From the NCBI GenBank assembly GCA_036013055.1, contig DASCQM010000006.1, positions 124,001 through 188,000 of the forward strand: a stretch of DNA of 64,000 nt. The letters are read 5' to 3'. The notes beneath the pieces are model-generated. The model had not been told where the DNA came from and made no database searches. It saw nothing but the letters and a program-made list of their open reading frames with translations. Below, in pieces: positions 52,319 to 60,188 of this stretch. Numbering within the stretch: position 1 is the stretch's first letter; each line of letters starts with the position of its first letter. Source of the stretch: SHYR01 sp036013055. GTDB lineage: Bacteria > Chloroflexota > Dehalococcoidia > UBA2979. The translations under genes and the position numbers were made by a program.

Positions 52319-53974
52319 ATGCCACACGCCGACAATCTCCCATTCAACTCGCGCCGCCCCTCCACGCTGGCGAGCGGTGGGATGGTCGCCACCAGCCAGC
52401 AGCTCGCGGCGCTGGCGGGCGTCGACATCCTGCGCGCAGGCGGCAACGCCGCCGACGCCGCCGTCGCGACTGCTGCGGCGCTGGCCGTAACGGAGCCGAC
52501 ATCGACGGGTCTCGGCGGCGACTGCTTCGCGCTCTACTACGAGGCGGCGACGAAGACCGTGCACGCCGTGAACGGCAGCGGTCGCGCCCCGGCCGCGTCG
52601 AGCATCGAGGCGCTCGCCGAGCGCGGCGTCGAGGGTACGTTCCTCAACGCGGGCCCGGTCGCGCGACCGCATACGGTGACGGTGCCGGGCACGGCGGCAG
52701 GTTGGCACGACACGCTGCAGTGCCACGGCCGCATGGCACTGAGCGACGTGCTGCAACCGGCGATCCGGCTGGCCGACGACGGCTTCCCGATGACGCCGAT
52801 CATCTCCGCCTACTGGGACGAGCAGATGCCGCTGCTTGAGGCGGGCCCGAACGGCGACGAGCTGATGATCGACGGCCACGCGCCTCGTCCCGGCGAGATC
52901 TGGCGCAACGCGAACCTTGCCGCAGTGCTGCGCACGATCGCCGAGGGCGGCCCAGAGGCCTTCTACGGCGGAGACGCGGGACGCGCGATCGTCGATGTGC
53001 TCAGCGGACTCGGTGGCCTGATGACCGCCGACGATCTGACGTCACACACGACGACCTTCGACCCGCCGATCAGCACGACCTATCGCGGCATGAAGATCTA
53101 CGAGTGCCCCCCGAACGGGCAGGGCCTGACCGTTCTGATCGCGCTGAACATCCTCGAAGGCTTCGATCTCGCGTCGATGGACCGCGGGTCGACGCAGTAC
53201 TGGCACGCGCTGATCGAGGCGATCCGCCTCGCCTTCGCCGATTCGCGCTGGTACGTCGCCGATCCCTCGCGGGTCGAGGTGCCCGTCGAGCAGCTGCTCT
53301 CCGCGCGATACGCCGCCAGCCGACGGGCACTGATCGACCCGCAGCAGGCGCTGCCGGACCTCGCGCACGGCGAGGTTGGCGATGCCGCGGGCGGTGATGG
53401 CGCCGGAACGGACACCGTCTACCTCACCGCCGTCGATGGTGACGGCAACGCGTGCAGCTTCATCAACAGCAACTACGCCGGGTTCGGCACGGGAATCGTC
53501 CCGCAGGGCATGGGCTTCTCGCTGCAAAACCGCGGCGCGAACTTCTCGCTCGACCCCGCGCACCCGAACGCGCTGGCCGGTGGCAAGCGACCGTACCACA
53601 CGATCATCCCCGCGATGAGCACGTACGAGGACGGCACGCTGCACGCTAGCTTCGGCGTGAAGGGCGGCTTCATGCAGCCACCGGGCCACGTGCACATGGT
53701 CGTCAACATGCTCGACCACGGGCTCGGCCCGCAGGCGGCGCTCGATGCACCGCGGCTGAGCCTGCGTGCGGGAACAGCGGACAGTCCAGTCTCGCTTGAG
53801 ACCGGCATCCCGGTGGAGACGATGAGTGCGCTCGCCTCGATGGGGCATCACGTCGTGCCGTCGACGGACCGCTTCACCTTCGGCACCGGCCACGCGATCG
53901 TGCGCGACCCGGAGAGCGGCGTGCTCTCGGGCGGTGCCGACCCGCGCGTCGATGGCGTGGCCATCGGCTACTAG
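52319..53974 (+). CDS. Gamma-glutamyltransferase-family Ntn hydrolase
   Basis: A 551-residue GGT-family protein without a signal peptide from ATG 52319. N-terminal SGGMVATSQQLAALAG and GGNAADAAVA are family blocks. The autoprocessing Thr is in GTDTVYLTAVDGDGNACS (about residue 363), followed by INSNYAGFGTG; the mature small subunit would begin there. The C terminus has GVKGGFMQPPGHV. It cleaves a gamma-glutamyl or similar amide, or belongs to the related acylase branch. The PPOX protein gene follows 14 bases later. Confidence 0.9.
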   Translation: MPHADNLPFNSRRPSTLASGGMVATSQQLAALAGVDILRAGGNAADAAVATAAALAVTEPTSTGLGGDCFALYYEAATKTVHAVNGSGRAPAASSIEALAERGVEGTFLNAGPVARPHTVTVPGTAAGWHDTLQCHGRMALSDVLQPAIRLADDGFPMTPIISAYWDEQMPLLEAGPNGDELMIDGHAPRPGEIWRNANLAAVLRTIAEGGPEAFYGGDAGRAIVDVLSGLGGLMTADDLTSHTTTFDPPISTTYRGMKIYECPPNGQGLTVLIALNILEGFDLASMDRGSTQYWHALIEAIRLAFADSRWYVADPSRVEVPVEQLLSARYAASRRALIDPQQALPDLAHGEVGDAAGGDGAGTDTVYLTAVDGDGNACSFINSNYAGFGTGIVPQGMGFSLQNRGANFSLDPAHPNALAGGKRPYHTIIPAMSTYEDGTLHASFGVKGGFMQPPGHVHMVVNMLDHGLGPQAALDAPRLSLRAGTADSPVSLETGIPVETMSALASMGHHVVPSTDRFTFGTGHAIVRDPESGVLSGGADPRVDGVAIGY

Positions 53975-53988
53975 GGGAGGAGCGCGCG

Positions 53989-54417
53989 ATGCCCGCAGCG
54001 ATGAGCAACGACGAGGTGCACGAGTTTCTCGACGGCCAGCCCGGCTGGATGATGCTTTCGACGATCGGCAAGGACGGCTACCCGCACACGGTGCCCGTTG
54101 GCTTCTTCCGCATCGGCGATGACATCTACACCGGCGGCCGCGCGGGCACGCAGCGCGTTGTCAACATCGAGGGCGACGATCGCGTCAGTGCTCTCTTCGA
54201 GGCCGGTGGGTCGATGGAGGACATCAAGGGGGTGCTGCTGCAGGGCGACGCGGAGTTACTCGTCGAGCCCGAGCAGGTGCTGGCGCTGATGCAGGAGGCC
54301 GCCCGCAAGCGCGGTGCCACCGAGACCGAACTGCCGATGGAGGCGCCACCGGGGCTCGCCTACATCCGCATCACGCCACATCGCACGATCAGTTGGGACT
54401 ACTCCCGCGAGGGCTAG
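53989..54417 (+). CDS. Pyridoxamine 5'-phosphate oxidase-fold (PPOX) flavin/F420-binding protein
   Basis: A 142-residue split-barrel protein with WMMLSTIGKDGYPHTVPVGF (about 20-39), TGGRAGTQRVVNI (about 48-60), DDRVSALFEAG and GVLLQGDAELL. The family uses FMN, F420 or haem. F420 use is plausible in view of LLM enzymes in the window, but cannot be settled. GGGAGGAGCGCG precedes the ATG. It converges with the membrane protein gene, the two coding ends overlapping by 4 bases. Confidence 0.87.
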   Translation: MPAAMSNDEVHEFLDGQPGWMMLSTIGKDGYPHTVPVGFFRIGDDIYTGGRAGTQRVVNIEGDDRVSALFEAGGSMEDIKGVLLQGDAELLVEPEQVLALMQEAARKRGATETELPMEAPPGLAYIRITPHRTISWDYSREG

Positions 54418-55964
54418 TCCTTGGATCGCTCCCACGGTATTGCGTCAGGGGCTTTGAATCCCTCGTCGGCATCCTCGGATGAGTCTTCATCCGTGAGGGG
54501 ATCTGTCGGTTCGCTGGATTCGCTGGATTCGCCGGGCTCCCCGGATTCGGACGGCTCGACTGGATCGTCCGTCGGTTCGTCAGCGGGCGATGCCATCGCG
54601 CCACCGCCCGGATACTTGAAGTACGCCCAGAGCGCCGCTAGGACGAAGACCAGCAACGAGGCACCAAAGACCTTCAGCGCGCGCGAGGCGAAGCCGTCCG
54701 CGATGTCGTCGGCGAACTCCTCGACGCGGTCGATGAAGCTCAACCGTACGCTCGAGACGTTGTCTGACCAGTCGTCGGTGCTCTCGAGCAGCGATTCCCG
54801 GACCTCCGGTTGGCCAAACTCGGACCAGACGGGGCCGGTCGTTATGAACCAGAGCGCGCTGACAACGACGAGCGCCCCTGAGCCCCACATCTGGCGTGTC
54901 GGCCAGCGCCGGCCGCCCATCACCCCGATCGTGAAGACCGAGCCGAGCACCATCGCAATCGCGCCGAATCTCAGCGCGGTGCGGAAGCTGTCGATGCGCC
55001 CGCGGACGTTGTCAAAATCATCGACGTCCGTCCCGTCCTCGGCGATGTCTTCCAGGAAATCGACATGCGTGTACACGTAGTCCTCACGCATGAACTGGAG
55101 CCGGCGGTCAACCTCGGTGGTGCCGTTCGTGTTGGATTCGTCCAGCGTCTCGTTGAGCTGGCGGTCGTCGTAGGTGTAGCCCTCCGCCGTGAGCACGTCC
55201 GCATCCTCGTCGAGGAGCAGGGCCAACACCTCCGCGAGCGCGGGATTCTCGTCGAAGTTGATGTTCGTCTCGAAGCTGGGCGAGTGGCCGAGCAGATAGG
55301 GCAACAGCTCATCGACGACCGTGAAGACCTGCTCCGTGAACCACTCCGCGGCCGCGTCGCGGTCGCCGATCCGTGCCTCGATCATCCCGCCGATGTCGAT
55401 GTCGACGCCGCTTGCGCCCTGACGCGACGCCTCGGCCTCGCCTTCCTCGACAAAGCTGTCGATCGCACCGTCGATGATCGAGCGGGCGTAGTTCAGCTCG
55501 CGGAACGCCTTCTCGACCGGTGAGGGTTGTCCGTCCACGCGGGCCAGCGCGAGGTTGATGCGATCGCCGAGATCAAGCCTGATCTCGAACGAATTTGTCT
55601 CGCCGGTGAGGTAGGGCACGAACTCATCAATCACCTGTTCCGCGACCGTCCGCAGATAGTCGGGAGGGAAGATCGTCTCCAGCAGCTCGACCAGTGTCTC
55701 CTGCGCCTGTTCCTCGGAACGGAACTCCGTCGCGCCAAAGTTCGCCGGGAGCCAGTCATCCTGATCCGTCAGTAGCTCCTCGACGGCCTGCTTGTAGAGC
55801 ACGTCGGTGGTGAAGCCGTAGGCGTCGAGACTCTCCATCTCGTCCTTGATGAACTCGGCGTCGAAGGCCTCCACCGCGACCCGGTCGATGACGATGCACG
55901 CCCCGAACGTCCCCATCAGGATGAAGGTCAAGAACACGGCGATTACGCGGCGGAACACGATCAT
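54414..55964 (-). CDS. Large membrane protein with acidic extracytoplasmic region, function unknown
   Basis: A 516-residue protein with an N-terminal signal anchor (about 5-27), an acidic, helix-rich region of about 300 residues (probably outside the membrane) and three further hydrophobic spans: FGAIAMVLGSVFTIGVMGG, ALVVVSALWFITTG and LLVFVLAALWAYF. The last 70 residues are a low-complexity acidic tail of Ser, Glu, Pro and Asp (SESGEPGESSESSEP). No family recognised. The acidic region contains several DE-rich stretches that could bind cations, which is speculation. Confidence 0.65.
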   Translation of the reverse strand: MIVFRRVIAVFLTFILMGTFGACIVIDRVAVEAFDAEFIKDEMESLDAYGFTTDVLYKQAVEELLTDQDDWLPANFGATEFRSEEQAQETLVELLETIFPPDYLRTVAEQVIDEFVPYLTGETNSFEIRLDLGDRINLALARVDGQPSPVEKAFRELNYARSIIDGAIDSFVEEGEAEASRQGASGVDIDIGGMIEARIGDRDAAAEWFTEQVFTVVDELLPYLLGHSPSFETNINFDENPALAEVLALLLDEDADVLTAEGYTYDDRQLNETLDESNTNGTTEVDRRLQFMREDYVYTHVDFLEDIAEDGTDVDDFDNVRGRIDSFRTALRFGAIAMVLGSVFTIGVMGGRRWPTRQMWGSGALVVVSALWFITTGPVWSEFGQPEVRESLLESTDDWSDNVSSVRLSFIDRVEEFADDIADGFASRALKVFGASLLVFVLAALWAYFKYPGGGAMASPADEPTDDPVEPSESGEPGESSESSEPTDPLTDEDSSEDADEGFKAPDAIPWERSKD

Positions 55965-55990
55965 TAGTGGAACCTTTCCGGCTCGCGGTC

Positions 55991-56030
55991 TTGCGATTCG
56001 GTATTGCTAACAGTATTTCTATCGAAATAC
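55991..56030 (+). promoter_or_regulatory. AT-rich promoter/operator-like region with inverted repeat
   Basis: GTATTTC (56013-56019) and GAAATAC (56024-56030) form a perfect 7-bp inverted repeat around TATC. TTGCGA (55991-55996) and TATTTC (56014-56019) are 17 bases apart, so the repeat overlaps a possible rightward -10. It lies between the divergent membrane protein and thioredoxin-like/Crp-Fnr genes. Confidence 0.45.
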
Positions 56031-56089
56031 ATCATGCGGCACCACCGCGAATCGTCACACAGGGCATCCACGTAGTCCCGATCACCGAG

Positions 56090-56518
56090 ATGATCGAAGT
56101 CGTCGACGACACTGGGTGCGGAGCGGAACATCTCAGATGCTGCGCTCCTGGCGGAGGGAGTGCGAGCGCGTCCTCCCTCGCTTCCTCCGCCATCCACCGG
56201 CATGATTCAGACGAGCGGCGGTTCACCATCAGCGAATCCTCATCCCCCTCGGCCCAGCTCACGCTCACGCTATACGTAGAGAGCGACTGCTCGTCCTGCG
56301 CCGGCGCGATCGAAGTCGCGACGCGCGTGCGCGACGAGTTCCCGCAGATCAACGTCGATGTCGTCGACCTCGGTCTCACTTCGAAGCAGCAACCAGACGA
56401 GGTCTTCGCCGTCCCCACGTTCCTGCTGGACGGCGAAGTCGTCTCGCTCGGAACGCCAAGCTGGGAGCGGCTGCTACCCTTGTTGGAAGCTGCGACGACC
56501 GGATTTAGGGTCTCATGA
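56090..56518 (+). CDS. Thioredoxin/glutaredoxin-like protein coupled to Crp/Fnr gene (start uncertain)
   Basis: The C-terminal 85 residues form a thioredoxin-fold domain: LTLTLYVESDCSSCAGA (CxxC), a helix, VDVVDLG, the cis-Pro region FAVPTFLLDGEVV and a last helix. The domain begins near 56255. The preceding 55 residues from ATG 56090 look non-conserved, and no closer ATG, GTG or TTG is in frame, so the true start may be non-canonical or upstream (GTG 55967). The stop overlaps the next ATG (ATGA at 56515), coupling it to the Crp/Fnr regulator, which suggests a redox-sensing partnership. Confidence 0.65.
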   Translation: MIEVVDDTGCGAEHLRCCAPGGGSASASSLASSAIHRHDSDERRFTISESSSPSAQLTLTLYVESDCSSCAGAIEVATRVRDEFPQINVDVVDLGLTSKQQPDEVFAVPTFLLDGEVVSLGTPSWERLLPLLEAATTGFRVS

Positions 56519-57249
56519 CATCCCAGAGCACAGTTTCCCCGTCCGAGCCTGAAGCCATCTCACGCCCCGTGTCCGTCGGCGACACAGAAAAGTTCACCTA
56601 CCTCTCCGCAACCGATCTCTTCCAGGACATGGAGCCGCGCGACCTCGAACAGATCGAGCGCGGCGTCGCGATGACGACAAGCCATCGGGGGACCGTCTTC
56701 TACACGCCCGGCGAGACCGGGGAGGTGCTCTTCATCCTCAAGAAGGGTCGCGTGAACATCTATCGGATGACCGCCGAGGGAAAGAAGCTGGTCACGACCA
56801 CGATCGAGCCGGGCACGGTCTTGGGTGAGATGTCGATGATCGGCCAGGGCATGGTCGACGCCTTCGCCGAGGCCGCCGAGGATTGCACGCTCTGCGTGAT
56901 GTCGCGCACCGATGTCGAACGGCTGATCCGCGAGCAGCCATCCGTCTCATTGCGCCTGCTTGAGCTGCTCGCAACCCGGCTGGATGCTGCGGAAGAGCGC
57001 CTCGCCGACGTCGCCTACAAGTCGGTTCCCGCGCGCATCGCGACGACGCTATTGCGCCTCGCCGGCGATGAGATCGAGCCGGTGAAGCTCTCGCATCAGG
57101 ACATCGCGGACATGGTCGGAACCTACCGCGAGACGGCGACGCGCATCTTGAACGAGATGCGGGCGGACGGCCTGGTTCAGCTGAATCGCATGCGCATCGA
57201 GATCGCTGACGCCGACCGACTCGAGGATCTCGCCGAAGAGCTCGTCTGA
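56515..57249 (+). CDS. Crp/Fnr-family transcriptional regulator
   Basis: A 244-residue regulator with an N-terminal cyclic-nucleotide-binding-type beta barrel (about 30-145; LFILKKGRVNIYRMT, PGTVLGEMSMIG) and a C-terminal winged helix (LSHQDIADMVGTYRETATRILNEM, recognition helix about 205-220). No N-terminal cysteine cluster of the FNR type is present, so it is not an oxygen-sensing FNR. The allosteric signal is unknown. It is coupled to the thioredoxin-like gene upstream; the selenoprotein candidate lies 98 bases downstream on the same strand. Confidence 0.92.
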   Translation: MTSQSTVSPSEPEAISRPVSVGDTEKFTYLSATDLFQDMEPRDLEQIERGVAMTTSHRGTVFYTPGETGEVLFILKKGRVNIYRMTAEGKKLVTTTIEPGTVLGEMSMIGQGMVDAFAEAAEDCTLCVMSRTDVERLIREQPSVSLRLLELLATRLDAAEERLADVAYKSVPARIATTLLRLAGDEIEPVKLSHQDIADMVGTYRETATRILNEMRADGLVQLNRMRIEIADADRLEDLAEELV

Positions 57250-57347
57250 GCGCCGCGTAGCGCGTCGGGCTGAACTAATGGCCTCAACTCCTCCTCATTA
57301 ACACTTTCCCCACAGACGCGATCAGGCGCGCGGGCTACGGTATTCGC

Positions 57348-57926
57348 ATGAAGATTCGTACCCGACGTCTCACGCTCGCCGCCGTCGCCACCCTCGGTGC
57401 GCTGCTGCTCGCAGCCTGCGCAAGCTCCGACGACGCATCGACGGCATCGAGGTCGGAGACACCGGCCGTCATGACATCGATCGTGCATGGCCCCGCGGAG
57501 CATGGCGAGACGCGCGACTTCCTCAGCGGGCCGGCCGTCACCGTGCCCGACGGCTGGGAAGAGCCGGGCGACCGCGTCGCGCGGACCGGGGCCTATCTCC
57601 CAGCGAACGGCCTGCCGACGCTGGTCTTCGTCGATGCCATCTGGTGACCGTTCTGCGCGTTGACGCGGCCCGTCGTGCACGGGCTCCGACCGGAATATCA
57701 GGACCGCATCAACTTCGTGATCCTCGACTACGACGTCGACGCGGATCTCGACCTCGCGCGCGAGTTGGAGATCCCGGCGCACCCGGCATTCACAGTTGTG
57801 CCGCCGGACTCGCATCCGACGGCACACATCGTTCACCTCTTCGGCCCGCTGACCGAGACGCGGCTACGCAAGCTGATCGACGACGCCCTCGTTCAGTTCG
57901 GCGCGGTCACCGCCTCGACGCCCTGA
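57348..57926 (+). CDS. Candidate selenoprotein: thioredoxin-like lipoprotein with in-frame TGA (Sec) at the redox site
   Basis: One frame from ATG 57348 to TGA 57924-57926, interrupted only by TGA 57645-57647, encodes 192 residues if that TGA is selenocysteine. The N terminus is a lipoprotein signal (LGALLLAAC, Cys 24). The thioredoxin core reads LVFVDAIW-U-PFC (U100, Cys103), then RPVVHGLRPEY, NFVILDYDVD, and the cis-Pro segment IPAHPAFTVV. The TGA occupies the first Cys of WCxxC, the position where Sec replaces Cys in known redox selenoproteins. Coding character and motifs continue unbroken after the TGA. A SECIS-like hairpin follows it. The alternative is a nonsense-mutated pseudogene. No RNA or sel genes are in the window to test this. 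Confidence 0.7.
57668..57684 (+). promoter_or_regulatory. Candidate bacterial SECIS hairpin
   Basis: GCCCGT (57668-57673) pairs with ACGGGC (57679-57684); the loop is CGTGC and contains GU. A G-U pair (57667/57685) extends the stem. The loop begins 27 bases after the TGA, within the 16-37 base window reported for bacterial SECIS elements. GC-rich coding sequence forms short hairpins easily, so alone it is weak. Confidence 0.5.
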
Positions 57927-57951
57927 CCGCCTCGACGGCTGTCGCTGCGAG

Positions 57952-58716
57952 CTAGTCCCACTGGCGGCCGATGCCGCCGCTGGGGCCGTACTTGCCGAAG
58001 AACGCGGCCGGCCACTTGCGGCCGGTGATCATTGCTTTGTCGATGTCTTCCTCGGTCGCGACGCCGTCCTCGACGAGCTTCTGAGCCTCGCGACGCGCGG
58101 CGCCGAAGACGCGGTTGAGGATGAAGCCGTAGGTCTCAGGCATGTCCTTGACCATGCTGATCGCCTTGCCGGCACGCTCGCCGACGCCGGCCACGGCATC
58201 GATCGTGTCCTGCGTAGTCTCCGGCGTGTAGATCACCTCGCACATCTTCATCGCGGGCACCGGGCTCGCGTAGTGCATACCGGCGAAGAGCGCCTTGCGG
58301 GAGTCGGAGACATCCTGCGCCAGTTCGGCGATCACGTAACCAGAGGTGTTGGAGGTGAAGATCGCTTCCGGCTTGACGATGCCATCGAGCTCCTTGAAGG
58401 CGGCCTGCTTCAGTTCCAGGTTCTCGGGAATCGCTTCGATCACCATGTCGACGTCGGCGAAGTCATTGACGTCGGTGGTGAAGCTGATACGTGCGATCGC
58501 ATCGTTTGCGTCGTCGAACTTCAGCTTGCCGATCTGGACGGCGTTCTTGATCCCCCAGCGGCTCTCGAACAGCGACTCCTTCGTCGCGGCGATCGCCTCA
58601 TCGCTGATGTCGCGGATGATCACGTCGTACCCGCCGACGGCCATCACCTGGGCGATACCACTGCCCATGACGCCGCCGCCGAGCATCCCGATCTTCTTGA
58701 CCTGGTTCAGTTTCAT
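57952..58716 (-). CDS. 3-hydroxyacyl-CoA dehydrogenase (NAD-binding), short C-terminal lobe
   Basis: A 254-residue protein, shorter than the usual 280-320. GMLGGGVMGSGIAQVMA (about 10-26) is the Rossmann motif. SNTSGYVIAEL and the catalytic His in GMHYASPVPAMKMCEVI are intact, as is GFILNRVFGAARREA. The C-terminal dimerisation lobe ends early (FGKYGPSGGIGRQWD), lacking the final helices of most members. It oxidises 3-hydroxyacyl-CoA with NAD in beta-oxidation; the loss may reflect a variant or an annotation limit. Confidence 0.88.
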   Translation of the reverse strand: MKLNQVKKIGMLGGGVMGSGIAQVMAVGGYDVIIRDISDEAIAATKESLFESRWGIKNAVQIGKLKFDDANDAIARISFTTDVNDFADVDMVIEAIPENLELKQAAFKELDGIVKPEAIFTSNTSGYVIAELAQDVSDSRKALFAGMHYASPVPAMKMCEVIYTPETTQDTIDAVAGVGERAGKAISMVKDMPETYGFILNRVFGAARREAQKLVEDGVATEEDIDKAMITGRKWPAAFFGKYGPSGGIGRQWD

Positions 58717-58782
58717 GCTGAGCTCCTCTGCGCCCTCTCGGGCCTCTCTCTGGCTTCGATTGCTATTGCTCGTCCGCTGACT

Positions 58783-60096
58783 CTACCCGCAAATCCCCCG
58801 CACCGTGGAGAAGAGGATCTGCGCGCCCAGTCGCAGGTTGTCCGTTGAGACCCGCTCGTCGTTGCCGTGGACCCGGCCCGCGTCCTCGGGGCCGGTGAGC
58901 ACCGGCACGAACCCGTAGGCCTGCACGCCGCGACGTCGGAAGACGCGCGAGTCGGTGAAGCCGGTCGAGACGCTGGGCACGACGACCGCGTCCTCGATCG
59001 CGTCCTTAGCAGCACGTGTCATGATTCCGTACAGCTCGGTGTCGGTGCGCGATGGGGGTGTCGAGGAGGTGAAGACTTCCTCGATCTCGATCTGCGGGTC
59101 GTCAATCACCTCGCGCAGTTCGCGCATGAACAGTTCCGCGTCGTAGCCCGGGATCAGCCGGCAGTCGAGCGTGGCCTCGGCCTGCGCCGGGATCACGTTG
59201 TGCTTCACGCCCGCGTTGAGCGTGGTCAGTGAGATCGAGTTCATCTGCACCGACTTCACCCGCGGGTGCTCCTCGGCGAGTTCGGTCAGCGATTGTTCGG
59301 TCGGCTCGGCGTCGATGATGCCGGCGGCGTTCAGGGCGCGGAAGTACTCCCAGACCTCGGGCGCCGGCTCGAGCGGGCGCTCCCACTCGTTGATGCGCTG
59401 CAGCGCTCGCACCAGCCGGTCGGATGCGTTGTCGTCGTGTGGCACGGAGCCGTGACCGGGGCGGCCGGTGGCGCGCAGCTTGAGCCAGAATGGACCCTTC
59501 TCCGAGACGCCGATGTTGAAGACGGGGCGCTGCACGCCGAAGACCTCGCTACTGCCCGCGCCGCCCTCGTTGATCACGTAGTCGCAGTCGAGCAACTCCG
59601 GGTGCTCGCGGTCGAGGAACTCGACGCCATAGGCGCTGCCGGCCTCCTCGTCGGCGACGGCCATGAACGTGAGGTCGCGGGTGAGCGGGAGGTCCAGCCG
59701 CTTGTGCAGCAGGAAGACCATCAGTTCCATGATCCCCATGCCCTTCATGTCCTGCGCGCCGCGACCCCAGATGTAGCCGTCGCGCACCTCGCCGCCGAGC
59801 GGTTCGACGGTCCAGTGGTCGACCTCGAAGGGGACGACGTCGGTGTGGTTGAGCAGAATCAGGGGCTTGCCGCGCGTGCCGTCGCCCTTGAGCGTCGCGA
59901 CCAGCGTCTTGCGGTTCTCACCGGGGTCGTACAGGTCGTACGGGATGCCCTCGCGATCGAGGATCGGGCCGACGAAGTCGCAGGCACGGGTCTCGTTGCC
60001 GGGTGGGTTCACGGTATCGACCTGGATGTAGGTCGAGAGCAGGTCGATCGCCTCCTCGTGGATGGCGTCCCAGTCGACTGCGGGCTCGTTGGTCAT
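58783..60096 (-). CDS. M20-family metallopeptidase/deacylase
   Basis: A 437-residue di-zinc enzyme of the ArgE/DapE/CPG2 type. Metal ligands are His in LLNHTDVVPF, Asp in GRGAQDMKG, the Glu-Glu pair in ADEEAG, Glu/Asp further on, and the His in RVHGNDERV near the C terminus. The dimerisation lid domain lies between. It hydrolyses an N-acyl amino acid or dipeptide. It has no signal peptide and stands 92 bases downstream of the LLM oxidoreductase pair on the same strand. Confidence 0.93.
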   Translation of the reverse strand: MTNEPAVDWDAIHEEAIDLLSTYIQVDTVNPPGNETRACDFVGPILDREGIPYDLYDPGENRKTLVATLKGDGTRGKPLILLNHTDVVPFEVDHWTVEPLGGEVRDGYIWGRGAQDMKGMGIMELMVFLLHKRLDLPLTRDLTFMAVADEEAGSAYGVEFLDREHPELLDCDYVINEGGAGSSEVFGVQRPVFNIGVSEKGPFWLKLRATGRPGHGSVPHDDNASDRLVRALQRINEWERPLEPAPEVWEYFRALNAAGIIDAEPTEQSLTELAEEHPRVKSVQMNSISLTTLNAGVKHNVIPAQAEATLDCRLIPGYDAELFMRELREVIDDPQIEIEEVFTSSTPPSRTDTELYGIMTRAAKDAIEDAVVVPSVSTGFTDSRVFRRRGVQAYGFVPVLTGPEDAGRVHGNDERVSTDNLRLGAQILFSTVRGICG

Positions 60097-60188
60097 GCGT
60101 GGCTCCTCATCGTGCGGTTCTACTGTGCCGCCTCACTTTGCCGCGCGGAGGCGGCTGCCGTTCTGTGGCTGCTTCTCGTTCGCCGTAC

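Noticed and set aside
55964..56203. A 79-residue minus-strand frame whose stop overlaps the membrane protein start (TAATG).
   Set aside because: Translation has no recognisable features and it covers the AT-rich promoter region, so coupling is probably coincidental.
57348..57647. The first half of the interrupted lipoprotein as a complete short gene with a normal TGA stop.
   Set aside because: It would end one residue before the redox site, leaving a useless signal-peptide fragment, while the frame and thioredoxin features continue straight through the TGA.
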